Positions 36,712 to 46,634 of a stretch of DNA of 57,069 bases are shown in pieces. Below the pieces are notes generated by a model, which searched no databases, was not told the DNA's origin, and saw only the letters and a program-made list of their open reading frames with translations. The stretch is from Pseudomonadota bacterium (GTDB lineage: Bacteria; Desulfobacterota; Desulfobacteria; Desulfobacterales; Desulfolunaceae). The first letter of the stretch is position 1. Each line of letters opens with the position of its first letter. Where the stretch lies: assembly GCA_018818835.1 (NCBI GenBank), contig JAHIRD010000001.1, forward strand, positions 1 through 57,069, read 5' to 3'. The position numbers and the translations under genes are program-made.

Positions 36712-37989
36712 ATGTTTTTATGGCATCTGATGACAGGGTCATTGACGGTTCATCTCAACCAGTTGCACAATAAGGAGAGGCAAAGGGCTTTGACAAACAA
36801 GGCCCTGGTTAAGTCCATCACCCATGCAGGAACCCATGTGGCCTATTACCGTGACAGTTTCAAAAAGGCGGGATTCAATCCTGCCGATTTCAAGGGCCCT
36901 GATGATCTAAAAAAAATCCCCTTTCTTACCAAGGACGACGTCCGAAATGCCTTTCCCCATTCCATTGTTGCTGATAACACGGACATCAAGGCCTGCCACT
37001 ACTCAGCCACAACCGGGTCCACAGGACGGTCATTGCCCTTTATTTATTCTCCCAAAACCTTTGCCTTTTACCTGGCAACCAATCTCAGGGTCTATTCCAT
37101 GATCGGCTACAAGCCCTGGTATCGTTGTTCCTATATCAAATACACAGCCATGGACCCTGTGAATATCGGCCCTTTTTTCACCTTTGATCACATTCCATCG
37201 GTCATGACCGTGGATAAACAGATCAAGATGCTCAGGGCAAACAAGCCGGACTTCATCGACGGATATGCCTCCATCATCTATGAAATCGCCCGTAAAGTAA
37301 CAAAGGATGATCTAAAACTGATCCGCCCCAAAATGATTCTGGTCAATTCGGAAATGTCATCCCAGCACCAGCGGGCTTACATCTCTGATGTGTTTGGATG
37401 TCCAGTTTTCGATGAATACTCCACAGAAGAAACATGGATGGTGGCCTCCCAGTGCAAACATCACAATTACCATCTGTTCACGGACAATGTCTTTGTGGAG
37501 TTTCTGGATAAAGAGGGACGGGAGGTCCAACCCGGAGAGCCCGGGGAAATGGTTCTGACCACACTTAAGAGTCCGGCCATGCCCTTTATACGATACAGAA
37601 TCGGCGATATGGGGCGCTTAAGCACCCGGACCTGTGACTGCGGGTCCCCCTTCCCCATACTCGAAGCCTTTGATGGTCGGGCAGATGATTCCTTTATTCT
37701 CCCGGACGGAACCTATGTCTCCTCCCTTAAAATTTTGAACACCTTCACAATGTTTATCAAAAAATATCTTCACCTCATGGAGGAGTTCAAGGTCATTCAG
37801 AAAACAAAGGACCATGTGGAAATTGATCTGGTCCAGGGTAAAGCATATAAACCGGAACAGTTTCAGGAATTAATAGATGCGCTAACACATCTCCTGGACA
37901 ATCAGGTAAAAATCACGGTAAATATGGTCCCGGGAATTGACCTCAAAGGAAATATCAAACGAAAAGCAATTGAGTCCAGAGTCAACTGA
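36712..37989 (+). CDS. PaaK/CapK-like adenylate-forming enzyme, copy 1
   Basis: The 425-residue protein resembles phenylacetate-CoA ligase and CapK proteins: HYSATTGSTGRSLPF (about 97-110, phosphate loop), NSEMSSQHQRAY, DEYSTEETWMVASQC (STEE region) and PFIRYRIGDMG, with a shortened C-terminal domain ending KGNIKRKAI. These enzymes activate a carboxylate as an acyl-AMP and often pass it to CoA or another acceptor. CAGGAG lies 6 bases before the ATG. It is 22 bases upstream of a second homologue, so the pair probably arose by duplication and acts on related substrates. Confidence 0.82.
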   Translation: MFLWHLMTGSLTVHLNQLHNKERQRALTNKALVKSITHAGTHVAYYRDSFKKAGFNPADFKGPDDLKKIPFLTKDDVRNAFPHSIVADNTDIKACHYSATTGSTGRSLPFIYSPKTFAFYLATNLRVYSMIGYKPWYRCSYIKYTAMDPVNIGPFFTFDHIPSVMTVDKQIKMLRANKPDFIDGYASIIYEIARKVTKDDLKLIRPKMILVNSEMSSQHQRAYISDVFGCPVFDEYSTEETWMVASQCKHHNYHLFTDNVFVEFLDKEGREVQPGEPGEMVLTTLKSPAMPFIRYRIGDMGRLSTRTCDCGSPFPILEAFDGRADDSFILPDGTYVSSLKILNTFTMFIKKYLHLMEEFKVIQKTKDHVEIDLVQGKAYKPEQFQELIDALTHLLDNQVKITVNMVPGIDLKGNIKRKAIESRVN

Positions 37990-38011
37990 CCCTGGTCCGA
38001 GAGGAACCCTC

Positions 38012-39295
38012 ATGATCATAAAAAAATTCAGTAAACTCCGAGATGTCAGCATCTGCCGAAAAATGGATACCCGCCAGCTGACGGCCCTCAGAGATGACCG
38101 TCTCCGAAAGATGATTAACCATGCATACCGAAGCACGGTGTTTTACAAAAACCTGATGAACGATGCCGGGATCAAACCCGCAGATATCCGTACAGCCAAG
38201 GATCTCGTTTATCTTCCCACCATCAGCAAGGCGGATATTCAGGAACGATACACAGATATCATCTCAGACCGTTTTAACGAAAAGGACTGCCTGGTCCGAA
38301 CGACCTCGGGGTCATCGGGTAAAATGCTCAGGGTTCTCTGGGAAAAAGACAGTTTTTTAACCCGGATCAGTATGTATTACCGGTGTCTTTCCATGATCGG
38401 GTACACCCCCTTCAAAAAACTTTTATATTTCCTGCCCACACCTGAAAAAACAGGTTTTACCTTTGGCCTTTTCAGGCAAAGGGGACTTGAGCCTAAAATG
38501 CCATTCATGGACATTCGGAAAAACCTTCTGGAATTCAAGCCGGATATTCTGGCCATCTACCCGTCCTATGCTGTGGAACTCGGGAGCTATCTTTCGTCGG
38601 ATGACATTGATCGCATCGGCATTAAGGCCATATCCCTGAACTCGGAAATGATTCTTCCCCATGACCAGGCAGAAATCGAACGAAAATTCAAATGCCCCAC
38701 ATACAGCGAATACTCGTCGGTGGAGATGGGATTTATCGCCAGCATGTGCAAGAAGAAAAAAATCCACACCTTCAACGATAACGTGGTCCTTGAAATTCTT
38801 GACTCGGATGGGAACCCTGCTTTACCAGGAGAACGCGGTGAAATCGTGCTCACCTCCCTGACCAATTATGCCATGCCGTTTATCCGTTACCGGATCGGTG
38901 ATTATTCCCATTTTTCGAAACAAAATACCTGCTCCTGTGGCCTTCATTTTCCTGTTATCGGCCCCATTGAAGGCAGAAAGGACGACTCCTTTGTCATGGC
39001 TAACGGGCGTAGCATTCCCGCCTGGAAAATTTATGAAATTGTGGAAAGGCCCCTGGAGGAATTCGGCATGGATAAAATGGTGCTCTCGGATTTCTATCTG
39101 GTCCAGAGAAAAATTGACATGGCGAATTTTTTTTATGTCAAAGGGCCTGATTTTCATGACAGTTATCTGTCAAAACTTGAAGAGGGCATTCAATCTCTTT
39201 TCGGAAATGATCTGTCGGTGAACATCCGCGAGATGGATAATATTGACCGTGTAAAAACCGTCAAACGGAAATACATTCACCGGGATATTATCTGA
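38012..39295 (+). CDS. PaaK/CapK-like adenylate-forming enzyme, copy 2
   Basis: The 427-residue protein is a divergent homologue of the preceding gene. It has RTTSGSSGKMLRVLW (phosphate loop near 95), NSEMILPHDQAEIE, SEYSSVEMGFIASMC, PFIRYRIGDYS and KTVKRKYIHRD at the end. Both proteins lack obvious accessory domains. ATG 38012 has GAGAGGA 7 bases upstream; the frame opens further at 37937 but that would overlap the previous gene without a ribosome-binding site. Likely acyl-adenylating or ligase activity, substrate unknown. Confidence 0.8.
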   Translation: MIIKKFSKLRDVSICRKMDTRQLTALRDDRLRKMINHAYRSTVFYKNLMNDAGIKPADIRTAKDLVYLPTISKADIQERYTDIISDRFNEKDCLVRTTSGSSGKMLRVLWEKDSFLTRISMYYRCLSMIGYTPFKKLLYFLPTPEKTGFTFGLFRQRGLEPKMPFMDIRKNLLEFKPDILAIYPSYAVELGSYLSSDDIDRIGIKAISLNSEMILPHDQAEIERKFKCPTYSEYSSVEMGFIASMCKKKKIHTFNDNVVLEILDSDGNPALPGERGEIVLTSLTNYAMPFIRYRIGDYSHFSKQNTCSCGLHFPVIGPIEGRKDDSFVMANGRSIPAWKIYEIVERPLEEFGMDKMVLSDFYLVQRKIDMANFFYVKGPDFHDSYLSKLEEGIQSLFGNDLSVNIREMDNIDRVKTVKRKYIHRDII

Positions 39296-39306
39296 TAAGG
39301 GCACCA

Positions 39307-40296
39307 ATGCGTGATGAAAAGGAAACACCAAACCCCATGAACGCAAAAAAAAACATCATGACCCGTTATGCCACAGTATTCAAATGGCTGTGTGCGTTCA
39401 TGGTTCTTTTTTTCCTTTTCAAACGGGTGGATACGGCCAAAGTCATAGAAGCCATGCGCTATGCACGCATGGACCTGTACCTCCCCATGGCCATCATTTT
39501 TGTCATACTCTGGTTTCTCATTGAATCACAGAATCTGATGTTCCTGTTCAATCTATTTGGCCATAATCTTTCATTCAGGGAAATGAGAACCATCCGGGGT
39601 GCCAGTTATCTGCTTATGATTATAAATTACAACCTGGGGCTGGGCGCCGTTGCCTGGTATCTGAAAAAAAGAAACGGCATCCCCCTGGTCCGGGCCTCAA
39701 GCGTCATGTTTTTCTATTATTTTGTTGAATCTGTGGGAATTACCTTCTTTGCCATGTTCGGATGTATGCTGATCATGGGGCAGGCCCCTCATGTCTACTT
39801 AAAAATTGTACTGATCGCCGGATGCATGTGTCTCAGTTACATCACCCTATTTTTCATGTACCGGTTTTTACCTGCAGCCGGTTTTTTAAGGCGCTTCCGT
39901 GAAAATCCTCTCTTTGCCTCCTTCCATGAAGCAACGTTTTCAGGTTATTTCAAGCTTTCCGGATTGAGAGTCATTTATTTTGTCTCGTTTATCATTTTTT
40001 TCTTTTTCGGCCTGCAATGTTTCCAGGTTCATGTGCCTCTGATCACCTTGACCGGTCTGGTACCTGTGATCTTCTTTATCGGAAACATCCCAATAACTCC
40101 CTTTGGGATAGGCACCATCCAGGCCGCCATGCTGTTTTTTTTCGCACCCTACGGTCCCGCTGAAAACATCCTCTCATTCAGCATCGTGTATTCAGCGACC
40201 CTGCTTTTTTTAAGGGCTCCCATCGGCCTCATCTACATGAGAAAAACCGATACCGGACTCAAGGACATTCACCATATCGACATTCAGGAGGCGTAA
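39307..40296 (+). CDS. Lysylphosphatidylglycerol synthase/flippase-like membrane protein
   Basis: The 329-residue protein has about eight membrane helices and the pattern of the UPF0104/LPG-synthase transmembrane family: NLMFLFNLFGHNLSF, GASYLLMIINYNLGLGAVAWY, GNIPITPFGIGTIQAAMLFFF (the P-x-G-x-G loop). Relatives flip modified lipids or glycolipids. It lacks the cytosolic synthase domain, so flippase-like lipid handling is the best inference. It follows copy 2 of the PaaK-like pair by 11 bases and precedes the membrane-fusion gene by 3-130 bases, depending on that gene's start. Confidence 0.75.
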   Translation: MRDEKETPNPMNAKKNIMTRYATVFKWLCAFMVLFFLFKRVDTAKVIEAMRYARMDLYLPMAIIFVILWFLIESQNLMFLFNLFGHNLSFREMRTIRGASYLLMIINYNLGLGAVAWYLKKRNGIPLVRASSVMFFYYFVESVGITFFAMFGCMLIMGQAPHVYLKIVLIAGCMCLSYITLFFMYRFLPAAGFLRRFRENPLFASFHEATFSGYFKLSGLRVIYFVSFIIFFFFGLQCFQVHVPLITLTGLVPVIFFIGNIPITPFGIGTIQAAMLFFFAPYGPAENILSFSIVYSATLLFLRAPIGLIYMRKTDTGLKDIHHIDIQEA

Positions 40297-40425
40297 ATCA
40301 TGAATCGTCCACACAGGATGTCATTACAAAGAATTATCCCTTTAAAAAATCAAGGCGGACGATTCCCATGTCATGCCTTACGGCCTTTTCACCCTGAACG
40401 ATTATCTGCTCAGCGAGGTATCACC

Positions 40426-41466
40426 ATGACCTGTTTTTCATGTGCCAGACAACTTATAATTATTCTCAGCGTGCTTCTTCTCGCTGGCCCTGTTTATGCT
40501 GAAAAGGATCTGGTGGTTTCCCCAGCCTTGAAAGACTTGGCCCTGACCGGATACACTCGATGTTTCCGATCTGTAACTCTGACCTCGGAAGTCGCGGGAA
40601 AAGCAATCCGGGTGAATTACAAAACCGGGGATGCCATTGGTGACAATCCCTTTATTGAAATCGACCCGACTTTCATTAATTTATCTATTAAAAACAATAA
40701 GTTACAGACAGATCAAATGGATAGCCGCATCAAAAGCATGAAGTCCAACGTCCATTTCCTTAATAAATCACTTCAACGTGTCAAAGCCCTTCGAAAGACC
40801 CAGAATGCAACCGAAGTCAAATACGATGAAGCTGCAAACCTGCTCAACGAAGCCGTCCACGAACTGGAAGCCCTGAAGCTTGAAAAAAACATGTTGAAAC
40901 TGTCCCATGATCGGCTGATGGAAGAACAGGCCCGTTATAAAATCTTCTGTTTCAAAGGATGGGTGGTAACGGCCCTTCACGTCGAAGAAGGCGAATCGGT
41001 TCAGGCCGGGATGCCCCTTGCCGAAGTATCCGACTACAGCACCCTGGTCGTGCCCTTTTCCCTGTCCGGCGAAGAGGTCAAAGCATTCAGGGATCTGCCC
41101 CCGTCCTTTGACGGTATCCTGGACAGCATACCTGTGAAAGTAAGTATCCACTTCATCAACCCAAAATTTGATGAGAATACTCGAAAACTGCAATTGGAAC
41201 TGGCGATTAAGGATTATGCCGGAGACCGCCGAGGCGGTTTGAAGTTTTCAACCCGAATCAAGGTAATAACAGATGGCATTCTCATTCCCAGAAATGCGGT
41301 CAGAAATCGATTCGGAAACCCCAAAGTCGCATTGAAGGCAACGGGTGAGCTGGTTCCCGTTATGATACTTGGGGAAAGCGGTGACAGTCTTATCGCAGCG
41401 GAAACGGATAAACTCATCCCCGGGACCCATCTCCTTCCGGCGGACAACCCTGTAAGCGGAGGCTAA
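40426..41466 (+). CDS. RND periplasmic adaptor (membrane-fusion protein)
   Basis: The 346-residue protein has a signal peptide (LIIILSVLLLAGPVYA), a barrel-sandwich half (VTLTSEVAGKAIRVNYKTGDAI), a coiled coil (about 105-165, KSNVHFLNKSLQRVKALRKT...HELEALKLEKNMLK), the second lipoyl half (GWVVTALHVEEGESVQAGMPLAEVSD) and beta-barrel domain. It links the inner-membrane RND permease to an outer channel. ATG 40426 has GAGGT 6 bases upstream and puts the signal peptide at the N-terminus. An upstream in-frame ATG at 40300 also has a strong AGGAGG site and would add 42 residues before the signal; which one is used is uncertain. Confidence 0.85.
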   Translation: MTCFSCARQLIIILSVLLLAGPVYAEKDLVVSPALKDLALTGYTRCFRSVTLTSEVAGKAIRVNYKTGDAIGDNPFIEIDPTFINLSIKNNKLQTDQMDSRIKSMKSNVHFLNKSLQRVKALRKTQNATEVKYDEAANLLNEAVHELEALKLEKNMLKLSHDRLMEEQARYKIFCFKGWVVTALHVEEGESVQAGMPLAEVSDYSTLVVPFSLSGEEVKAFRDLPPSFDGILDSIPVKVSIHFINPKFDENTRKLQLELAIKDYAGDRRGGLKFSTRIKVITDGILIPRNAVRNRFGNPKVALKATGELVPVMILGESGDSLIAAETDKLIPGTHLLPADNPVSGG

Positions 41467-41476
41467 GGGAATCACT

Positions 41477-44400
41477 TTGAAACGAATCATCCAATACATC
41501 GTCTTTATTCACCGATATTTTTTCCCTCCCAAAAACAGGAAGAGCCCTTCGGGTGCGAAACATACACTCAAGGAATTCGGGAAAATCGATCTGTCAGATC
41601 ACGACTCGACTCAAACCGAGGTGGAGACACCCTTGCCCACGGAAGAACAGCAAAACGTCAGGCCTTTCGGTGAAGTCATTTCCGATGCCGAGCACCTGAT
41701 GTCCCAAAAGCTCTACAAAGAGGCCTTGACTCTGTATCGGGCACTGGACATTCAGCTTTCTGGAACCGGAGAATTAATGAAAATCCAGTTTGTCCGTGAT
41801 CGAATTGAAAGCCTGCTTAGCCGGGTCAAGGGAAGCCCCGGGCCGGTGTCTGAGGAAATTATCAAACAAGAATCCTTGACCGAGGAAAATCAGTTTGAAG
41901 CCACGGTCCTGGAAGCTGACAATTATTACAGCCATGGACTTTACAACGAAGCGTTATTTCTCTACCGAAAACTGGAGAAACAATGGGTCGGAAAACACAA
42001 TACCGAACGAATCCATTTTATTAAAAAAAAGATTGATGAAATTCTTGAGCATGTGGAAGATCCGTTCAGTGCCCCTGTCCAGACGTCGGAACCCAGTCAG
42101 GTCGCCTATCTTGACGATGACGGCTCCCTTTTGGACAAGATCCCGGAAGAACAGGAAGGCACACATTCCTTTTCCCCCGGAGCTCGGGCGTTCACCATCC
42201 ATCTCCTCAAGCAGAGGGTCTTCCTCAACCTTCTTTTTTTCCTTATGATCATTGCAGGAATATACTGTCTTTTCAACAGCCCCGTGGAAAACATGCCTTC
42301 CGTGGACATGGGGGAAGTGTACATCACAACCTATTATTACGGGGCCTCGGCAGAAGACGTTGAAAGCCTCATTACCATCCAAATAGAAAAAGCCGTTGAA
42401 GGCCTTGAAAATGTTGAAATCATCCGTTCCAGATCTTACAGGAACGTCTCATCTGTGGGTGTGAAATTTACGGATGATTCGGATTACAGGGAACTTTATT
42501 CCCGATTGCGCATCCGAGTCCTGAACATCAAAAACAAGCTTCCGGCTGGCTGTGAAGATTCCAAATTCCTGTTTGTCGACACCCACTGGTGGATATCCGT
42601 AATCCGGGTCAATCTCTTTGGTGAAGCCTCGGAAAAATCCCGGCAGAAGATGGCTGAGAAACTCAAAACAGAACTTAATTCCATTGACGGTGTTCGGGAT
42701 ATCGAAATCACAGGGGAAACCAAGAATGAATTTCATATTTCCCTTTCCCCGGAAAAACTCAGAAAAAACGGTGTGACCTTTTCCGAAACCGCCGAGGCGG
42801 TTCAATCTGCCGGGACCAAGATTCCCACAGGAAATTTCGGAACGGAAAATTCCGAGTTTATTCTTGATGCCGGGAATATCTTTTCCCGCCAGGAAGATGT
42901 ACTGAATGTGATTATCCGAAGAAACGGCTATGGCAATTTCGTGCGCGTGGCCGATGTGGTCACCAGCGCCATGATGAGCCGCCCGGACCCCATGAACATC
43001 GCATCCATCAACGGGGAAGACACCATCAGCCTGATCGTACGAAAAGAAGACAACGCCAACGCCATCAAAATTGCCAAAAAAGTCAAGGAAATCACCGACG
43101 AATTTGAAATAAAACATCAAGCCGATGGCTTACAGATCGCGTACACCAATGACTCCACCAAAGAAATCAACGATGCGGTCAACACCTTGAAAGGCAATAT
43201 GATCCTTGGTATCATCCTGGTCACGGCCATCCTCTGGATTACCCTGGGCATGAGAAACGCCATTTTCGCAGCCATCGGCATTCCCTTTTCCTTTCTTTCC
43301 ACATTGATCGCCATGAAACTGGCCGGGGTCTCCATCAATTCCATCAACCTCTTTGCCTTTATTCTTGTGTCAGGGATTATCGTGGATGATGCCATCATTA
43401 TCCTTGAGAATATCCACAGGCACCAGCAAATGGGGAAATCCCTGAGAAATTCGGTGATTGATGGCGTGGCAGAAATTTTTTGGCCCGTGGTCAGTTCGGT
43501 TTTGACCACCGTCATGGCCTTTATTCCCCTGTTTCTTATTTCCGGCACCACCGGTGATTTTTTTGCAGTGATTCCCATGACCGTAGCGTTTGCCCTGACA
43601 GCATCCCTTTTGGAAGCCCTTGTTTTTCTGCCCCTGCATATTTATGAATGGGGGCCAAAAAGAATCCCCTTCGCCCTGTCCGAAGAATCCTCGGATAACG
43701 AACAACCTCAGAAAAATTATATCTTTGACAAGGCATGGAAGGTTTACGATTTCGCTTTAGACAAGTTTCTGAGGAACCGTGGAAAAACCCTGGTCCTGAC
43801 CTTTTTCCTTTTTGTGCTGGCCATCGGCATCGCAGGCCTGTCTGTTTCGGGCATTGTGCCTCTGATTAAGGTCAAATTTTTCCCAGGCAACTATGTCCGT
43901 TACCACATCACCGTGGCCCTTCCAGCAAGTACACCCATCCGAAAAACGGATTTTGTCGTCCGAGAGGTGTCCAAATTCATTATGTCCATTGGCCCCAAAC
44001 AGGCTGAATCCGTGTCGGGAACAGCTGGATATTACGAGGATGAGGATTACAGTGTTCAGGGTGGAAGCCAATACGGTCAGGCCATTGTGGCCCTGCCCGG
44101 AAAAGAAATCGCAAAATTTCCTGAGAACCCCAACAATGACCCGGTTCAGCACATTGATTATATCCGGGCACGACTTGCGGAATTCCTTACTGAAAAATAC
44201 CCGGATGCCGACGAACGCCCCCAGGTCAGAGTCTTTCCCGAATACTTTGGCCCACCCATCGGAAAACCTGTTAACATACGGATTTCAGGTGATAACCTGG
44301 ACAGGGAACTGGAGGTGAGCAACCGGATCTTAGACTATCTCAAAAATGAAAAAGAAACCCAGGACCTGACAGAACTTTCCGATGACAGGGCTGCTAAGAT

Positions 44401-45397
44401 CAACGTGGTCAAATACCTTCCCATCCAGGAGACCGTCTATGAAATGGGCCTCTCTCCAGGACGTATCACCGAGGTCATTGCAGGTGCACTAAACGGTGTC
44501 AAAGTCGGGAAATTTCGTGCACCCAGTGAAGAGGTTGATTTAAAAGTGAGGGTTGCAAGGCAGATGGACCCTGGCGGATTTTCCGAAAGTGGTCTTGCAG
44601 CCCCCCAGGACATTCTGGACATTCCCATGGTTGAACATAGTTCCTCCCCGATTTTTTTAAGGGACGTGGTGAACGTTCAGTACATCTCAGAGCCTGATTC
44701 CCGTGGACGGTACAACGGCAAATCAACCGTTAGCCTCTCGGCCAACATCCGGTCAGGCGCAAATCTCACGGCAAGCCGTGTCAAATTCCTCATCAATCGG
44801 TATTTTGAATCCATTTCAGAGGAATTTCCGGATATCACCCTGATTTTCGCCGGTGAAGCCGAAGCCTCAGGAAAGACATTTGACTCACTGTTTGTGGGCC
44901 TTATCATTGCCCTTCTCGTCATCTACCTGATTCTTGCAGTTCAGTTCGGAGACTATATCCAGCCCTTGATTATTCTTTCGGCTGTGGCATTTGCCATCAT
45001 CGGTGTGACCTTCGGCATGTTCATCACCCGGTCCACGTTCACGGTGGGGAGCCTGATGGCTGTGGTGGGCCTTGCAGGGGTGACGGTTAACGATTCGTTG
45101 ATCCTGATCGATTTCATGAACAAACGGGCCCAGGAAGGTAACACCATGCGGCAAGCTGTGCTTGCTGCCTGCCACACACGTATGCGCCCTGTACTGATCA
45201 CCACCATCACCACCATCATGGGCCTTCTGCCCATGGCCATCGGCATTCCCTACCGGTCACTGGAATGGGCCCCCATGGCCACAGCCTTTGTCACCGGCCT
45301 GGGCAGCGCAACGATCCTGACTCTTTTGATCATTCCGGTGGAATATGAACTGGCTGTTCTTGCTAAATTCAAAATCAAAGAATGGTTTCAGAAATGA
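41477..45397 (+). CDS. RND-family efflux permease with N-terminal TPR-like cytoplasmic extension
   Basis: The 1306-residue protein has a normal RND core from about 240 onward: TM1 (LLKQRVFLNLLFFLMIIAGI), periplasmic porter domain, the TM4 pair of Asp in GIIVDDAIIILENIHRH (about 633), a second porter domain and TM10 GVTVNDSLILIDF near 1203. Before TM1 lie about 240 residues not found in standard pumps: two tandem TPR-like units (EHLMSQKLYKEALTLYRAL, then DNYYSHGLYNEALFLYRKL) and a linker. The start codon is TTG at 41477 with AAGGGA upstream. The extension would be cytosolic and may recruit a partner or substrate enzyme. No outer-membrane channel gene is present locally. Confidence 0.88.
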   Translation: MKRIIQYIVFIHRYFFPPKNRKSPSGAKHTLKEFGKIDLSDHDSTQTEVETPLPTEEQQNVRPFGEVISDAEHLMSQKLYKEALTLYRALDIQLSGTGELMKIQFVRDRIESLLSRVKGSPGPVSEEIIKQESLTEENQFEATVLEADNYYSHGLYNEALFLYRKLEKQWVGKHNTERIHFIKKKIDEILEHVEDPFSAPVQTSEPSQVAYLDDDGSLLDKIPEEQEGTHSFSPGARAFTIHLLKQRVFLNLLFFLMIIAGIYCLFNSPVENMPSVDMGEVYITTYYYGASAEDVESLITIQIEKAVEGLENVEIIRSRSYRNVSSVGVKFTDDSDYRELYSRLRIRVLNIKNKLPAGCEDSKFLFVDTHWWISVIRVNLFGEASEKSRQKMAEKLKTELNSIDGVRDIEITGETKNEFHISLSPEKLRKNGVTFSETAEAVQSAGTKIPTGNFGTENSEFILDAGNIFSRQEDVLNVIIRRNGYGNFVRVADVVTSAMMSRPDPMNIASINGEDTISLIVRKEDNANAIKIAKKVKEITDEFEIKHQADGLQIAYTNDSTKEINDAVNTLKGNMILGIILVTAILWITLGMRNAIFAAIGIPFSFLSTLIAMKLAGVSINSINLFAFILVSGIIVDDAIIILENIHRHQQMGKSLRNSVIDGVAEIFWPVVSSVLTTVMAFIPLFLISGTTGDFFAVIPMTVAFALTASLLEALVFLPLHIYEWGPKRIPFALSEESSDNEQPQKNYIFDKAWKVYDFALDKFLRNRGKTLVLTFFLFVLAIGIAGLSVSGIVPLIKVKFFPGNYVRYHITVALPASTPIRKTDFVVREVSKFIMSIGPKQAESVSGTAGYYEDEDYSVQGGSQYGQAIVALPGKEIAKFPENPNNDPVQHIDYIRARLAEFLTEKYPDADERPQVRVFPEYFGPPIGKPVNIRISGDNLDRELEVSNRILDYLKNEKETQDLTELSDDRAAKINVVKYLPIQETVYEMGLSPGRITEVIAGALNGVKVGKFRAPSEEVDLKVRVARQMDPGGFSESGLAAPQDILDIPMVEHSSSPIFLRDVVNVQYISEPDSRGRYNGKSTVSLSANIRSGANLTASRVKFLINRYFESISEEFPDITLIFAGEAEASGKTFDSLFVGLIIALLVIYLILAVQFGDYIQPLIILSAVAFAIIGVTFGMFITRSTFTVGSLMAVVGLAGVTVNDSLILIDFMNKRAQEGNTMRQAVLAACHTRMRPVLITTITTIMGLLPMAIGIPYRSLEWAPMATAFVTGLGSATILTLLIIPVEYELAVLAKFKIKEWFQK

Positions 45398-46614
45398 ATC
45401 AAGGTGATACAACTAAACGTGTTATTTCAAAGCGTCTAAGTGCCTCCGCAGTGGTTATTGTCATATCCCTGGTTTTATTTGGGTGTGGCATAAAAAAAAA
45501 TTATCAAAAGACGCCACTTTTCAGGATCGTTTCTACGACCGTGTCCAAGAACATATATGTCACCAACGATGAAGGCATCCCAAAGGACGTGACGGATATT
45601 TTTTCATCTGATGATACTGAAATCGTATCCCATATCAGATATGCCAATCTGTCAGGGACCCATCATCTCAGGTGGGAGTGGTACGCGCCTGATGGTTCCC
45701 TTTACCATGCCACAAAAAAGGTTCCGGTTCAAACATCAACCAACACCTATGTCAAGCAGGGTACCTCCTGGCACAAAATACCGATAACAAAAGAGATGAC
45801 AACCAAGTCTCTGGGCAGATGGGCAGTCAAAATTTATGTGGATAACGACCTGGTTGCCTCCGATTTTTTTCGTATAAAGCCCCCTGATGGCGAATCAGGT
45901 TTTGGGAATTATCACGCCTTGCTTATCGGTAATAATCAGTATCAATTTTTCCGGAAGCTGAATACTGCGGAAAATGACGCCCGGGATGTTGCATCGGTTC
46001 TAAAAAATTTTTATGGATTCAAGGTAAACCTCCTTATCAATGCCACACGATCGGATATTATGCTGGCACTAAATAAACTCAGGAGCAATTTGACAGAAGC
46101 GGACAATCTGGTCATTTTTTACGCGGGCCATGGTTACCTTGATGCCGAAGGGGATGAAGGATACTGGCTGCCAATTGATGCAAAAAAGGATAATGAAATT
46201 AACTGGGTCTCGAATTCCTATATTGCCACTGTTTTAAAGGCGATTACTGCAAGACATGTGCTGATTGTCTCTGACAGCTGTTATTCCGGAAAACTGACCC
46301 GTGAAACCGGAGTTGCCCAGGTCAGACTCAAAGATCTCAATTACTATAAAAATATTTCCAGAAAAAAATCGCGCTGTGTCCTCTCATCCGGTGGCATTGA
46401 ACCGGTGATCGATGGAGGTGGAAAGGATGGTCATTCCGTATTCACATCCGCGTTTATTGATACCTTAACGGACAATAAAGGGATTATGGACAGCAACCTT
46501 CTTTTTAATCAGGTCCGCCACATGGTTATCCTGAATTCATCTCAGACCCCGGAATATTCAGATCTTCGAAATGCGGGGCATGAGGGGGGCGATTTATTAT
46601 TTATCAGAAAATAA
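45394..46614 (+). CDS. Caspase-like (C14) lipoprotein
   Basis: The 406-residue protein has a lipobox LVLFGC (lipidated Cys near residue 31), a beta-rich Ig-like domain (about 45-160, RWEWYAPDGSLYH, GRWAVKIYVDNDLVAS) and a caspase p20-like domain with the catalytic His in FYAGHGYLDAEGD (about H246) and Cys in IVSDSCYSGKL (about C296). The dyad is intact, so it may be an active protease. Its ATG overlaps the RND stop codon (ATGA), so the two are translationally coupled. An alternative ATG at 45382 is less likely. The Cys and lipobox place it on the periplasmic side. Confidence 0.88.
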   Translation: MNQGDTTKRVISKRLSASAVVIVISLVLFGCGIKKNYQKTPLFRIVSTTVSKNIYVTNDEGIPKDVTDIFSSDDTEIVSHIRYANLSGTHHLRWEWYAPDGSLYHATKKVPVQTSTNTYVKQGTSWHKIPITKEMTTKSLGRWAVKIYVDNDLVASDFFRIKPPDGESGFGNYHALLIGNNQYQFFRKLNTAENDARDVASVLKNFYGFKVNLLINATRSDIMLALNKLRSNLTEADNLVIFYAGHGYLDAEGDEGYWLPIDAKKDNEINWVSNSYIATVLKAITARHVLIVSDSCYSGKLTRETGVAQVRLKDLNYYKNISRKKSRCVLSSGGIEPVIDGGGKDGHSVFTSAFIDTLTDNKGIMDSNLLFNQVRHMVILNSSQTPEYSDLRNAGHEGGDLLFIRK

Positions 46615-46634
46615 GTCTGTTTTAAGAGGAATTT

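Noticed and set aside
42449-43120. 223-codon frame antisense to the RND gene
   Set aside because: Opposite-strand shadow of a clearly coding, family-matching frame.
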